Origin: Vicia villosa
Taxonomy: Eukaryota > Streptophyta > Magnoliopsida > Fabales > Fabaceae
Assembly: GCF_029867415.1 (NCBI RefSeq)
Contig: NC_081185.1
Location: forward strand, 84,821,712 to 84,885,711
DNA: 64,000 nucleotides
Direction: 5' to 3'
Notes under the pieces: model-generated
What the model was told of the DNA's origin: nothing
Seen by the model: the letters and a program-made list of their open reading frames with translations, nothing else
The model's database searches: none
Position numbers and translations under genes: made by a program
Part shown: positions 47,319 through 58,340 of the stretch, piece after piece
Layout of the letters: the number at the start of each line of letters is the position of its first letter
Position numbering within the stretch: the stretch's first letter is position 1

Positions 47319-47332
47319 TTCTCCCCCTTTTT
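47319..47332 (-). other. Polypurine tract of element D
   Basis: Minus strand AAAAAGGGGGAGAA directly before the 3' LTR. Similar GGGGGAGAA runs lie at 47377-47389 and 47502-47516. Confidence 0.85.
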
Positions 47333-47960
47333 GATGATGACAAACAACTTTCTTTTGTGCTTTGTAATTTCCGGAATTCTCCCCCTAAGATGCATAACTC
47401 TCCCTTAATTGAGAGGTAGATTACTTTGTCTTTTGTAAAAGAGATTTGTATCTACAAAATTTAAGAACAAGGAAATACACAAGCATAAAAAGTATAACAC
47501 CTTTCTCCCCCTTTGACATTATCAAAAAGAAGGGAAAGATGGGTGAAAGATAATACATGTATCAAAGAAATTATTATTTCATTTACCTATGAGTTTTACC
47601 CCATGAGAGACTTCATCAATTATTCATCCTTGATGAACTTGAAGCCTATGTCACAAAGTTGGCTTTTGCTTAGAAGATTTTGCTTTAGTCCTTCAACATA
47701 AAGTAAGTCTTCAATTGATGTGAAATTTAGTACTTCAACTTTGACAATGCCAAGAATTCTTCCTTTAAGTTATTCTCCATATGTGAAATCACCCTTGGAC
47801 TTTATAACTAGATTTGAAAGTTAGTTTATGTCTCCCATCAAAAGCTTAGAACCACCACTTGATAAAAACACCATAGATTTTAAGTGGTCCTCAAGCAAAC
47901 CTACAAAACAAATTAAGTTTGATTTGGTACCCAATGTGCTTTGGGTCCATCATAGTTAGT
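47333..47960 (-). other. Element D 3' untranslated region
   Basis: Non-coding stretch after gag with two extra polypurine runs. Just after the gag stop the minus strand reads on as TNYDGPKAHWVPNQT, resembling the start of a SIRE/Maximus pol, and then ends; pol was therefore cut away close to the gag end. Confidence 0.65.
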
Positions 47961-49610
47961 TCATTTCTTCACCCATACATAATGTCCACTAGGAACACTA
48001 AAGTTCCTTACATAACAAGCATTGGGTGTGTGACCAATAATACCACAATAAAAACAAGTAGGTTCAAAGTTATTTCTATATCTAGGAACATATGGTTTCT
48101 TTTTAGGAAACCTTTTAGGATGATGATGAACCTTTTGTACTTTATTCAATTTGTTGAATTGTTCACTTGTCTTCACAAAGATAGTTTTACTAGTACTTGG
48201 TTTAGACTTTGCATATCCAAGACCACTTTTATCATTAGGGAATCTTTGTTGCCTAAGGACACCTTCCAACCCAATTTGTCCTTTTTCATACCTTTCAAGG
48301 ACTCTCTTTAATTGAACAATTTCAAAAGAAAATGATTCACAATTCTTGCATGCAACACTATCTTCTTGAACACTAATCATTTTTTCTTTGTCATCTTTTT
48401 CTTCTATTATCTTAACCTTCTCTTCTAAAGATGATATTATTTTCTTTTGAGATGAGATAGTTTTATAGAGAATTTTGCACTCATTTAACAATTCATTTAT
48501 TGCATCTTGAACATCATTATCAAAAAGAGAAAATTCATTACTAACCTCATTGTCTTCATCATCGGAATGGTGTGTTGCTACCAATGCAAGATTCACATGT
48601 TCTTCATCTGAAGATGAACTTATTTCATTGTCATCCCATGCTACATATGCTTTCTTTGATTTTTTATCCTTATTTTTCTTGAAGTATTTGTTCTTCTTTT
48701 CAAGTTTAGGGCATTCACTTTTGACATGTCCTCTTTCTCCACATTCAAAGCATTTAATCATCCTTGTTGGTACTTCATCTTTAATGATCTCCTTTTTCTT
48801 TTCTTTTCTTAGAAATTTTTCAAACTTTTTGATAAACTCATTATCTTCTTCACTAGTGGATTCATCCTCTTGATTGCTATCATGATGCTTGACTCTTGTC
48901 TTCAAGGCAATATCTTTTGAATCTTTCATTTGAATTTCATGCGTTTCAAGTCTTCCGAGTTCTGTTTCATATTCTTGAAGTTTACCGAACAAGGTTGCGG
49001 AAGTCATCTTTGATAGATTCTTTTTCTCGGATATCGCCGTTACTTTCGGTTGCCATTCTCTTGTTAAAGATCTAAGCACCTTTAGATTTAGTTCTTCGGT
49101 AGTGAGAGTCTTACCAAGTGCCTTCAAGTGATTTGTCAAATGAACGAATCGTTTTTGCAATTCGAGAATAGTTTCTCTGGGCTTCATTCTAAATAGTTCG
49201 TACTCTTGGCTTAAGGTATTCAATCTTGATCTTTTAACTTCAGCGGTACCTTCATGAGTTTCTACAAGAGTATCCCAAATTTCCTTTGATGTTGTACATG
49301 TTGATATTCGGAAGAATTCATCCATACTAAGAGCACCATGAAGAAGACTGATCGCCTTTTTGTCAGCAAGAACTTTCCTTCTATCATCATCGTTCCATGA
49401 AACTTTAAGCTTTGTTGATTCAACACCATCGACGATAGTTGTAGGAACAAAGGGACCATTTTGGACTGCTTCCCATACTTCTTCTCCTTTTGCTTCTAAA
49501 TGAGCCTTCATTTGGATTTTCCAAAAGTCAAAGTATTCACCACAAAATAATGGAGGCTTGTTGTTGCTACCACCATCTCTAAAAACTGGATTCTGATTTG
49601 CGGAAGCCAT
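47961..49610 (-). CDS. gag: Sirevirus-type gag polyprotein, 549 residues, intact
   Basis: Single open frame from ATG 49610 to the stop just below 47961, starting MASANQNPVF. The N-terminal third (about residues 20-220) fits the copia gag/UBN2-type family, with FCGEYFDFWKIQMKAHL, TSKEIWDTL and the downstream LTTEELNLKVLRSL. A CCHC zinc knuckle is at residues 287-300 (CFECGERGHVKSEC), followed by a lysine-rich stretch, then an acidic serine-rich region and a coiled-coil-like segment (about 365-410). A second CxxC....HxxxxC knuckle is at 519-532 (CFYCGIIGHTPNAC). Two knuckles and a long C-terminal half are typical of SIRE1/Maximus-like gag. It would package element RNA into cytoplasmic particles. 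It ends after YVWVKK where related elements continue into pol. Because the frame is intact while pol is absent, the protein may be made and used with enzymes from a full-length relative. Confidence 0.88.
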   Translation of the reverse strand: MASANQNPVFRDGGSNNKPPLFCGEYFDFWKIQMKAHLEAKGEEVWEAVQNGPFVPTTIVDGVESTKLKVSWNDDDRRKVLADKKAISLLHGALSMDEFFRISTCTTSKEIWDTLVETHEGTAEVKRSRLNTLSQEYELFRMKPRETILELQKRFVHLTNHLKALGKTLTTEELNLKVLRSLTREWQPKVTAISEKKNLSKMTSATLFGKLQEYETELGRLETHEIQMKDSKDIALKTRVKHHDSNQEDESTSEEDNEFIKKFEKFLRKEKKKEIIKDEVPTRMIKCFECGERGHVKSECPKLEKKNKYFKKNKDKKSKKAYVAWDDNEISSSSDEEHVNLALVATHHSDDEDNEVSNEFSLFDNDVQDAINELLNECKILYKTISSQKKIISSLEEKVKIIEEKDDKEKMISVQEDSVACKNCESFSFEIVQLKRVLERYEKGQIGLEGVLRQQRFPNDKSGLGYAKSKPSTSKTIFVKTSEQFNKLNKVQKVHHHPKRFPKKKPYVPRYRNNFEPTCFYCGIIGHTPNACYVRNFSVPSGHYVWVKK

Positions 49611-49640
49611 TCTGGATCTTTAGGAACAAGTTACCTATAA

Positions 49641-49656
49641 CTTGCTCTGATGCCAA
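49641..49656 (-). other. Primer-binding site of element D
   Basis: Minus strand TTGGCATCAGAGCAAG one base after the LTR, close to the usual TGGTATCAGAGC complement of initiator tRNA-Met. Confidence 0.8.
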
Positions 49657-49657
49657 T

Positions 49658-51001
49658 TGTAAGTTTAAGAGTGAGCCTAAGAGGGGGGGGTGAATTAGGT
49701 TTTCAAAGATTTATCCGGTTTTTTAGAATACTTGTACTTATTTTTGGTTAAGTGTTTGAAGGCTTTTGAATGGTTCTTTTCTTTTCTTGATAATAGTGAT
49801 GAAAGCGGTAAATTGCGGAAAAGTAAAGAACACAATGATGTATACTGGTTCCCCTCACAATCCGAGAGTACTCCAGTCCCCTTTCAACATGAAAGAGATT
49901 TTACTATTGTTAGATCTTTGTACAAGCCTACACAAGACTCCTCCTACAATCTTCTAACAAAACCACCAAGAACAATCCTCTTGGATTTCAATAAGTCCTT
50001 AAGAGAACACCCTCCCTAAGGATACCTCTTGTTTCCAAAACTATGGACAACAAGGTTACAACTACCAAGAACAATCCTCTTGGATTTACCAACTTGATTA
50101 TGAGAACAATCCTCTCACTAATTAACAACCCTTACTTCCAACAATCTTGGATAGCAAGTCAAAAATAACAAAATATATTTTGAGTAGAAAGTTGATGAAC
50201 ATATATCAATCTATAAGATTGATCTTCTCTTCCAATGACAATATTTCACAATTCTTAAAGTAATAGATTGCTCAAGTATTTTCTAGTTTGGATGATATGA
50301 AAGTGTGTAGAAAATATCTTGAAAAGATTGAAGAATAACAATGTGAAATTCTGAAAATTTCTAAGAGTTTTTTTGATTGGAAGAGGTGAAGAATGAATTT
50401 GAAATTTTGAGTATATATAGATGTTCATAACACCCCTTGAAATATCATAAGTTTCTGTAAATTAATCATGAACAATTGCCAAGATTAAAGGAAATGTTTC
50501 AATGAAAAGGTGTGTGGAAAAGGTGTAATGAAAGGATGCTGTTTTTCAGAAACGTTCAGCAAGCAATCGATTGCACCTTTGTGCAAATCGATTTGCACAC
50601 CTTCTAACAGTCAAGAAATTCAAAAAACCTTCAGTGCAAATCGATTGCTCTAATGTGCAAATCGATTTACACAAGCAAAAACAGAAGCGCATGTAAAAAC
50701 CTTCAGCAAGCAATCGATTTACATTAAGTGTAAATCGATTTACACTAGGTGAAAATGCATTTTTTGTTTATGAAACTTGAGATTTAAGAAGGAGTATGTT
50801 ATGCAATTTTGGTTTGATTTTTGAGCATCTAAGACTTTAAGTAATTGATAATTATGATTATACCTATTCCAAAGAATCCATAGCTTGAATCAAAGTCTTT
50901 TCACATGATGCTTTATTTTGAATATCATCTTTTCCTTCTTGTCATGTATAATTTGTCTTCATCAAAACAAAAGATCTTCCATTGATAATCTTGATTTCAC
51001 A
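49658..51001 (-). repeat. Element D 5' LTR (1344 bp)
   Basis: Minus strand TGTGAAATC to CTTACA. A TATA box on the minus strand is at 50410-50420 (CTATATATACT). The ATCGAT palindrome array at 50563-50746 lies upstream of it, in U3. The plus-strand 95-codon open frame found in both LTRs is not a gene. Confidence 0.85.
50563..50746. promoter_or_regulatory. ATCGAT palindrome array in U3 of element D
   Basis: Six ATCGAT cores start at 50566, 50587, 50640, 50661, 50713 and 50734: three pairs, each 21 bp apart, repeated every 73-74 bp. Three are long perfect palindromes: GCAATCGATTGC (50563-50574), GTGCAAATCGATTTGCAC (50581-50598) and GTGTAAATCGATTTACAC (50728-50745). They lie about 145-335 bp upstream of the minus-strand TATA box, where an enhancer would be. 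Palindromic LTR motifs are known from Sireviruses in general. Confidence 0.7.
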
Positions 51002-51460
51002 CGCTGACCCTTCGATGACCCGCACGTCCAATATAAACAAGGACTACCTACTCCTATATAGTATGGATAGTCCTAGGAACCTTAAAAATTACAGAAAAGA
51101 CCAATTAGTTAGGGTAGTGCTCTTAACCTGCCTAGCTCGATAAAAAATATCTTTTCACTACTATTTCGAAAAACTAAGGTTACGCATTTACGCTATAGTC
51201 CTTATGTCTCTTTTCAACTCAAAACGAACAAACATGAGCTAAGCAAGTTAAGAGCCCGTAGATAACTACGGATGAAAAGGGTGCTTGCACCTTCCCTTTT
51301 CATAACTTACCCCCCGAGCCCGTTTTCTTTTTTTTTTTAAAAAGGTCTTTTTTTGTACTTTTTACCTTTCCTAAAATTGGACAAAATAAAAGTCGGTGGC
51401 GACTCTTGCTCACCGCAACATTGGTTGTTTTAAAAATAAAAGTCAGTTCACCGTGTTACA
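51002..51460 (+). repeat. Element A LTR2, second part (U5 end)
   Basis: Resumes CGCTGACCCTTCGATG. U5 primer-site echo TGGCGACTCTTGCT at 51397-51410; ends GTGTTACA. Confidence 0.85.
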
Positions 51461-52250
51461 GAACTGGCAACTCTGCTGGGGATACTTAAAAAGAGGGGTT
51501 ACCTTAGAGTTTAGTTCACTTTAATAATTGTTTGTTTTGATTGCTTTACCTTTCAAGGTTGTTTGGGGCATTTGAATGGAAGATGAATCCTATACCCGGA
51601 TTCGAGTGCACCATAAGATAGGAAGTGGCATAGTCATGGAGACCTCCCTTGTGCATGCTTGGGATTGGTCAATATGAAGTTCACGCTTGAGTTAGGCCTC
51701 CACTGGTTATTATGTACCTCTTTTGCATGAGAGAGATTTACGTATGTACCTTTGGGTGCGTCGGAGCTCAAGGACCTTTAGTCACCTTTAACCCATCCTG
51801 ACTTTAAGGATCGTAGTGGGAGGGCTATTCTTGGTGCATGCCAAGTTATGGTCGCGACCCGATACTACAACTCAGATAGGTTTCTTCCTAAAGTATCATT
51901 GCGTGGTATGCATGTACCATGTTCGAGGGTGCTTTAGAGGGGCTGACAATTCTGAGTAATTGGTAGAACCCTGTTGCTGAAATCTCTTTACCTTTAGAAG
52001 TACCTTTGGGGAAGGGTAATCACCTGGTCATACTCCATGCAAGCCGTAAACCTAAGGACTCTTGTGTGACATGTTTGTTATCTAACCACTTGATCTCCTT
52101 GCAGGTTTTTGTTTGTAGGACTTACTTGTTCGTACTACCCTATGCTTTTACATAACGTGCTGACTAACCTTTTTCAGGGATCTTAAGTATTTAGGATGCA
52201 TAATTCCCAGGCACTGTTATGGAAGGACTATCAAGAGCCTTAATTCATAT

Positions 52251-52510
52251 CAAGGGGCAAGAGGATTTATTTTCCTCTAGCCAGATGCTCTCAAACTCAA
52301 AGGTATAATTTCTATCAAGGGGCAAGAGGATTTATTTGCCTCTAGCCGGATGCTTTTCAAATTTGAAAGTACAATAAACTTCTGTCAAGCGGCAAGAGGA
52401 TTTATTTTACTCTAGCTAGATGCCTTCAAATTCAAGGGTACAGTTCATATCAAGGGGCAAGAGGATTTTATTTTCCTTTAGCCATATGCCTTTAAACTCA
52501 AAAGTAACAT
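52251..52510 (+). repeat. Leader hairpin repeat of element A, internal 2
   Basis: Same four-copy array as 38731-38990; one copy has TTTGCCTCTAGCC in place of TTTTCCTCT, which breaks a stem pair. Confidence 0.85.
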
Positions 52511-52752
52511 ACCCCGAATCAGAGGCTATGACCCACTGGATATGGTGAGCTTGATTCTTATAGAAGGACGTCCAAAGATGAATAGTCAAAGCTCTTCAGA
52601 CGAAGCTGCAACCAAAATTTCCAAAGGACAACCTTCTCATCTTCTTACTATTTCATTCTTACTATCCCTGAATCTGGATGCTTAAAACTCCTGTGTGGCT
52701 TTATCGGTATCTTCCTCTAGGAGTAATTTTCAGTTCAGATACGAACGTTTGG

Positions 52753-52860
52753 TTTGTTTTCCACTCTGGGGCACTTGGTCAGTCGATCGATGATTGTCAG
52801 CCATTTTAAGACAAGGTTCAAGACCTGATTGACGCAAAGGCTATCATCATTCATACCTGA
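52753..52860 (+). pseudogene. gag: gag C-terminal remnant, element A internal 2
   Basis: Same remnant as 39233-39340, further damaged: the codon CAA after QPF is TAA here (a C to T change), so even the short frame is closed. Confidence 0.7.
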
Positions 52861-53144
52861 AGGCCAAATTTGAAGTTCTCCTCTTACTCAATGGATCTTC
52901 TGTAGCAATAAGTCCATACAGAGAGAATCTCCTCAACATTGGCAATTCGAAATTCGTCATGCATTTTCATGCGTAATCTTTCTTGTTTTTGTTCAATACT
53001 GTTTATATGCAATACTTGTATGTTTTTGAACTATAATAGTAATGCATTGAATATGTTTGTCTTAAAAAAAAATCATTCGCTCTCGCTCTAACATGTTTTT
53101 TTATGCTAGTGATGCCAAACTCTCGGCGATAAAGCATGATAACT

Positions 53145-53360
53145 CTGAAGGGAGAATGACGAATATATAATACCCATAATCTCAAATGGTGTGCTTTCGA
53201 GTGGACTATGCGGACGATGTACAGGCATTGTTTCAATTCCTAAACAGTGGAGATATAAGGATGTTAATCCCTCGTCAACCCCTTTGAGCTTAAGAAGTAT
53301 AAGTTTATTTCTTGTACTAATTAAAACCCTTGATCATAACCTGGGGCAGGGTAGTTCTCA
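53145..53360 (+). other. Conserved non-coding block, element A internal 2
   Basis: Core 53217-53287, nearly identical to 39698-39768; matches B and C as well. Confidence 0.75.
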
Positions 53361-55065
53361 GTTAATTTGGTTGTGCATTCTATTTTAAGAGAATCATTCA
53401 GTACATCTTTCAACAAAGGTTTCAATCACAAGCGTTCATCCGCACACATCAAAGAAGTGTTGGAGATGCCAATCAAAAACCAATGAGGGTTCATCAATCA
53501 TTAAGCAAGGCAGGCAATATCTTTAAAAAAATGAAAAAACATATATACAAAGAAAAGCCTGCTAAGTCAAAAATCAAAAAGATGACTTAGGAAAAAATCA
53601 AGGCATCCCGCTGACTGTAAGCTCAAAATAGACAGTTCAGGCAAAAGTTAGGGATATCGAAAAGATGAAAAAAGAAAAGTCAATAAATTCCTGAACAACA
53701 CAATGTTGTGATTACCAAAAGGAAGAAGTGACTGCCATCTCAAAAGTTCTCTCTGCTTGTGAACCATTATCATTATCAAAGGTGCAAATCCAAAAGTCTC
53801 TTGGAACCTGAATGCATAAGTTGAATTAACTGAGCTTAGGACTGAAGATCATCACGAAGAGGGGTGGGTACAATCAAATTTTGAGCCTTTATCCTTTGTT
53901 TCTTAAACCGTGAACCAAGCCACGTTACAACCCTTGAAAGTCCTAATTGAAGCATGGTTAGTTCGGAAGCATACTGTCACCAAAAAGGTATCCCGACTCC
54001 TTAAGGTTTACTACATATGTTAAGTTGATATCCTGTTTTTACAAACATCACATTGTTACAAATAGCATGTTTTTACAAATATCATGCTTTTACATCTCCT
54101 GTTTTAATGTTTTTCAAAAAACTCAAGACAAACGTATGCATTGCATCTCATGAATTCATTATTAAACATATTCTGCTACATAATTTGAAATGTTAGCAAC
54201 AGAAAGAATTTGCACAGGGTACAACTTATGACTAAAAGTTATCCCGACAGACAAAATCACTTCAGAAGCAATGTCTCCTACGTGTACAAGGGGCATGAAA
54301 CGTTTTTCCCAATCAATCTGGGGCATTCAAGTCAAGATTCTAAGAATCTCTCAAAAAGCCAAACAGTCAGGGGCATCATCCTAAGTGTACGATTACTAGG
54401 GGCATGTCACTTACAATATACACTTCATAAAGTCCTCGCGAGGTGACTCTCTTCAAGTTCCTACTAGCTAGGGGCAAAGTACACAAGGCATGTTCAACGC
54501 TTCGATCAATATTTATTGTTGTTTTCCAATCAATACGAATCCAGGAATGGTAGTTACTATAATACTGGGGGCAATGTTTAGGGAATCCATGCCTTCCTGA
54601 CTTCACAAGATCATATCCCCACAGAGCAATCCTCAAGAAGATATCTTCAAATGCTCTCGTCCCGACAAAGACATAGCTCCTCAATAGAGTTCACATCTTT
54701 GACATCGTCTGCTTCTCTTCTCCAAACATGGTTTGTTAATATCTCTAATCCCCAGTCAGGGTATATCAAGTTACTGATCATCCCCAAGCAGAAATCATAA
54801 ATCTCGAGCTGTGTATCTTCAAAACAAAATCAGGCATCAGAGTCCCAACGACCTAGAGATTTATTTTCTTAATCAAGATACTTCAAAATAGCATAACTCA
54901 TGTTCATACATCATATATCATAGTTAATTCATAACATAAATATGTCTCATGACATATGCATAACACTCTCATTCATTTCAAAAAATTACAATGCATAAAA
55001 CTAATGTTTCTTTTGCAGTCTACTTATACATCTTCTAGATATAGTGCAGATATAATCAATTCAAC

Positions 55066-55583
55066 GATTTAATTCTGACACTCATTCAAGACAGAGATTT
55101 AGTTCTGACGCCTAATTCTGGATTTCTTCCAAAGATAGCTCAGAAATAATCAAGACGAAGATTTAATTCTGATACTTAATTTTGGATTTCTTCCAAAGAT
55201 AGTTCAAGAAATAATCAAGACAAAGATTTAATGCTGATACTTAGTTCCGGGTATTCTGCAGAGATAGTTCAGAGATAATCAAAACAAAGATTTAATTTTG
55301 ACACTTAATTTTGGATATCGTTCAAAGATAGTTCAGAGATAATCAAGACAGGGATTTAATTTTGACACTTAATTTTGGATATCGTCCAAAGATAGTTCCG
55401 AGATAATCAAGACAGGGATTTAATTTTGACACTTAATTTTGGGTATCCTCCAAAGATAGTTAAAAAATAATCAAGACAGAGATTTAATTGTGACAATTAT
55501 TTCGAAGATAGTTCAGAGATAATCAAAACGACGATTTAGTTCTGATACTTAGTTTCGAGTATCCTCCATGAATAGTTCAAAAG
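55066..55583 (+). repeat. Minisatellite, ~62-66-bp monomer, element A internal 2
   Basis: Second copy of the array at 41545-42063, with the same order of variant monomers and only point differences by eye. Confidence 0.9.
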
Positions 55584-57842
55584 ACTTAGATCTAATTCAG
55601 TTACTACGAACGGTGCTGACATAATTAATCTCCAATAAACTTTCTCTCAAGGCCTGGATGGCATCTTTAAGCCCATCTCCGACAAGAGTCCCTACTTCAG
55701 CTAGGGCAAATTTCTTGGTATTCTAGTGTTCAATCATCTTCCACCTTCATATACCGACTGGCATACAAACCACTCTACATCTTCAGGTTTAAGATAATTG
55801 AACAGGGGAAGTTGTCATACCCCAAAATTTGCCCACACTATTTCCCTTATACAAATTCAAATCAATACATAAAGCTCATAGACACACTCTCCCATGCAAG
55901 GCTCTAAAACTAGGGTTTGGCTTATTCAAAGGAGAATCAGTGAATCAATGACTCCAAGGTATCTCTTATGGCTCAATATAACCCACATCATCTCCATGAC
56001 AAGTATCAAGTCTCATCTCAAAGGATTGATCACTCAAGTGTTCAGAAAATCAACAGTCGACTGGGTTAACCTAAAAGTCAATTGTGGTCAAAGTAAAGTC
56101 AAAACTCCTGATTTTTTGTCAAGATCGTCATATCGAAGTATCATTCACCATTTGATCAAGAATTGATCATGGTTCATCAAGGAAAGATCAAAAATCAACA
56201 AATCCAAAGGTTTCCAAATTAGGGTTTTTATAGGAAAAGTCAACTAAACTTTGACCAGCCATAACTCTCACATGGAACATCAGAAATTTTCCATCCAAAG
56301 CTCATTTTGAAGTAAATTTGATTCTCAACAAAATTGTGTCTCACATGCCAAGTCTAAAAATGCTTCATTTGAGAGATATGGACCAAAATATTATAGGATC
56401 TTTTCAGAAGTCAACAAAAAGTCACTTTTTTCAAAAGGACATAAAAGGAGCATGGAAAATCATTTTGACACGGGACCAAAAACACTGGTTAGAGGACTCT
56501 TTAAGGTTTATAAAAAGTCCACAAGCTTGAAACAATATTGAGATATGAAGAAATGGCATGGTGTACAAGTTCACCTACTTTCAAGTGTACAAGAGAGAAA
56601 AAGCCTAAAACTCAAAATATTTCCAAATGGGCTTGCATTCTTTTTGTTCTACCCTTATTATAGGCCCATCCACGTGCTAAAAACAAAGGCTTTTTATTTT
56701 TACTATTTTATTAATTATTTTATGGTTTTAATTCATTTAAATCATGATTTAATTATATAAAATATAAAATAATGCAAGATTTGATTGTGCTTCAATTTTA
56801 AGCCAAGAAATATATCAGATCTCACCCACAAATAATGCCAATTTCGTTCATGATGCTTGGAGCCCAAGAAAATCAAATTTAGAAAGATTTGGATGCATAT
56901 TTCAATCAAATTTCCAAAGAATGCAAATGATGGATTCAAGGAGATTTCTTTCAAAATTGTTAACCTAAACATTCCTCTATAAATACACAAACAGAGTCTA
57001 AAGCAAGGGTTACAAAAATTCTGCACAAAGAAACCCAAACCCGAGTGCAAAAAAATCAAAGAAAACTTCAAATGTGTTTTTGAGTTTAAGGCAAATTCAA
57101 GGTGTTCTAAGTGTTCTAAAACATTCTTGGAGGATCATTGAAGGGATTCAAATAAAGCACGAAGGTTGAAGCTCTCAAAATCACTCTCGATTTGTCACGG
57201 TTTGGCAGATTCTTTTTATCTTCGATTGCATGATTCTACACATCATACATGAAATTAAACTGCATATTATTGATATTCTTGATCATTAGAACGTTTCTGT
57301 GCTGTTAATTTAAGGTTTGCATGAGTATATGGTGAATCACCATTGTTGCATATTAGGGTTCGTGTTTGGGGCTTCGCTTTACAGGTACAATTAGGCCAAA
57401 TCAAGACTATAATTGTGTTCAGCGGCACTGGACGATTCCAATGGCATAGTCGCGAAATATTTTCGTTTTGTTTTTTGGGCATTCTTGATTTTTGCAGGTG
57501 TGATAGATCCAAGCTTTTACAGCTAACATAAAAAAGGCGCTGTAAAAGGTGAGTTTCAGTTTTTGGTTGAAGGAGACGAAGAGGTGGCAACCGGTGATTG
57601 GCTGGTTCGAATATCTTTTTGGCGCGTCTTCTGGGAATGGACGAAAGGAATCTGGTGCGCGCCTGTCCATGTGAGCATGATGCAACCTCGTCCATTCAGC
57701 CACCTAATCATCCTCCCCGCAGATCTAACGCACGCGAAGCTGCGGGTGCATTGTAGTCCATATACATGCGCAACACAGAATAAAAAGCTAAGATTTTTAT
57801 AATTTTTTTTTAATTTTTATTACACAATTTGTTTTATTTTAT

Positions 57843-57847
<5 letters not shown>

Positions 57848-57914
<67 letters not shown>
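57848..57914. repeat. (TA)n microsatellite in LTR3 of A
   Basis: About 67 bp of TA. The corresponding runs are about 26 bp in LTR1 and 38 bp in LTR2. Confidence 0.92.
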
Positions 57915-57919
<5 letters not shown>

Positions 57920-58296
57920 TTAAATTCTTGTTTTTTTCTTTATCATAATAAAAATATTATATGTTTTTATTTTAAAACTTTTTTTTCTTAATTAATATTT
58001 ATTTATTTATTTTAATTTCATATATACTTATTTCTTTATTTATTTGATTTATATTTACTGTATAATATTTATTTATTTATTTATTATATTATATATATAT
58101 ATAAATATTTATTTTCTTAATTATTTATTTATATATTAATATTTATCATATATTTATTTGTATTATTTTTATTTATTTTCTTATTCAAAATATATTTAAT
58201 TATTTTAATTACTTGAAAAAGTCATATTTATTTCATTTTAACTCTGAAAAACATTTTCTAAAAAATACTTGCATGCTCGATTTTATTTTCTCTGCC

Positions 58297-58340
58297 CGAT
58301 TTAATTAATTAGGTCGCGAGACCAATAATTAATTAAATCG
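58297..58340. repeat. LTR A palindrome, copy 3
   Basis: Same arms as 23545-23588, centre CGCGA. Confidence 0.8.

Larger units (their letters stand above)
45803..51001 (-). mobile_element. Element D: gag-only Sirevirus-like Ty1/copia element
   Basis: Bounded by CGCTG at 45798-45802 and 51002-51006; the uninterrupted A LTRs read CATACGCTGACCC. Minus strand: 5' LTR 51001-49658, primer site 49656-49641 (TTGGCATCAGAGCAAG, tRNA-iMet type), gag 49610-47961, polypurine tracts, 3' LTR 47318-45803. The internal region is only 2.34 kb with no protease, integrase or RT. The two LTRs look identical by eye apart from a 172-bp duplication in the left one, so the insertion is very recent. Confidence 0.85.
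51461..55812 (+). other. Element A internal 2 (complete, 4352 bp, non-coding)
   Basis: Primer site TGGCAACTCTGCTGGGGA at 51465-51482 (one G to A change). It then repeats internal 1 without element C: hairpin repeats 52251-52510, gag remnant 52753-52860, conserved block 53145-53360, minisatellite 55066-55583 and polypurine tract 55799-55812 (TGAACAGGGGAAGT). It shows what internal 1 looked like before C inserted. Confidence 0.8.

Noticed and set aside
48550..48873. 107-codon plus-strand open frame
   Set aside because: Antisense shadow of the acidic/lysine-rich part of the D gag.
57267..57695. 142-codon minus-strand open frame in LTR3 of A
   Set aside because: Overlaps other frames on both strands, is shorter or shifted in LTR1 and LTR2, and has no recognisable domain.
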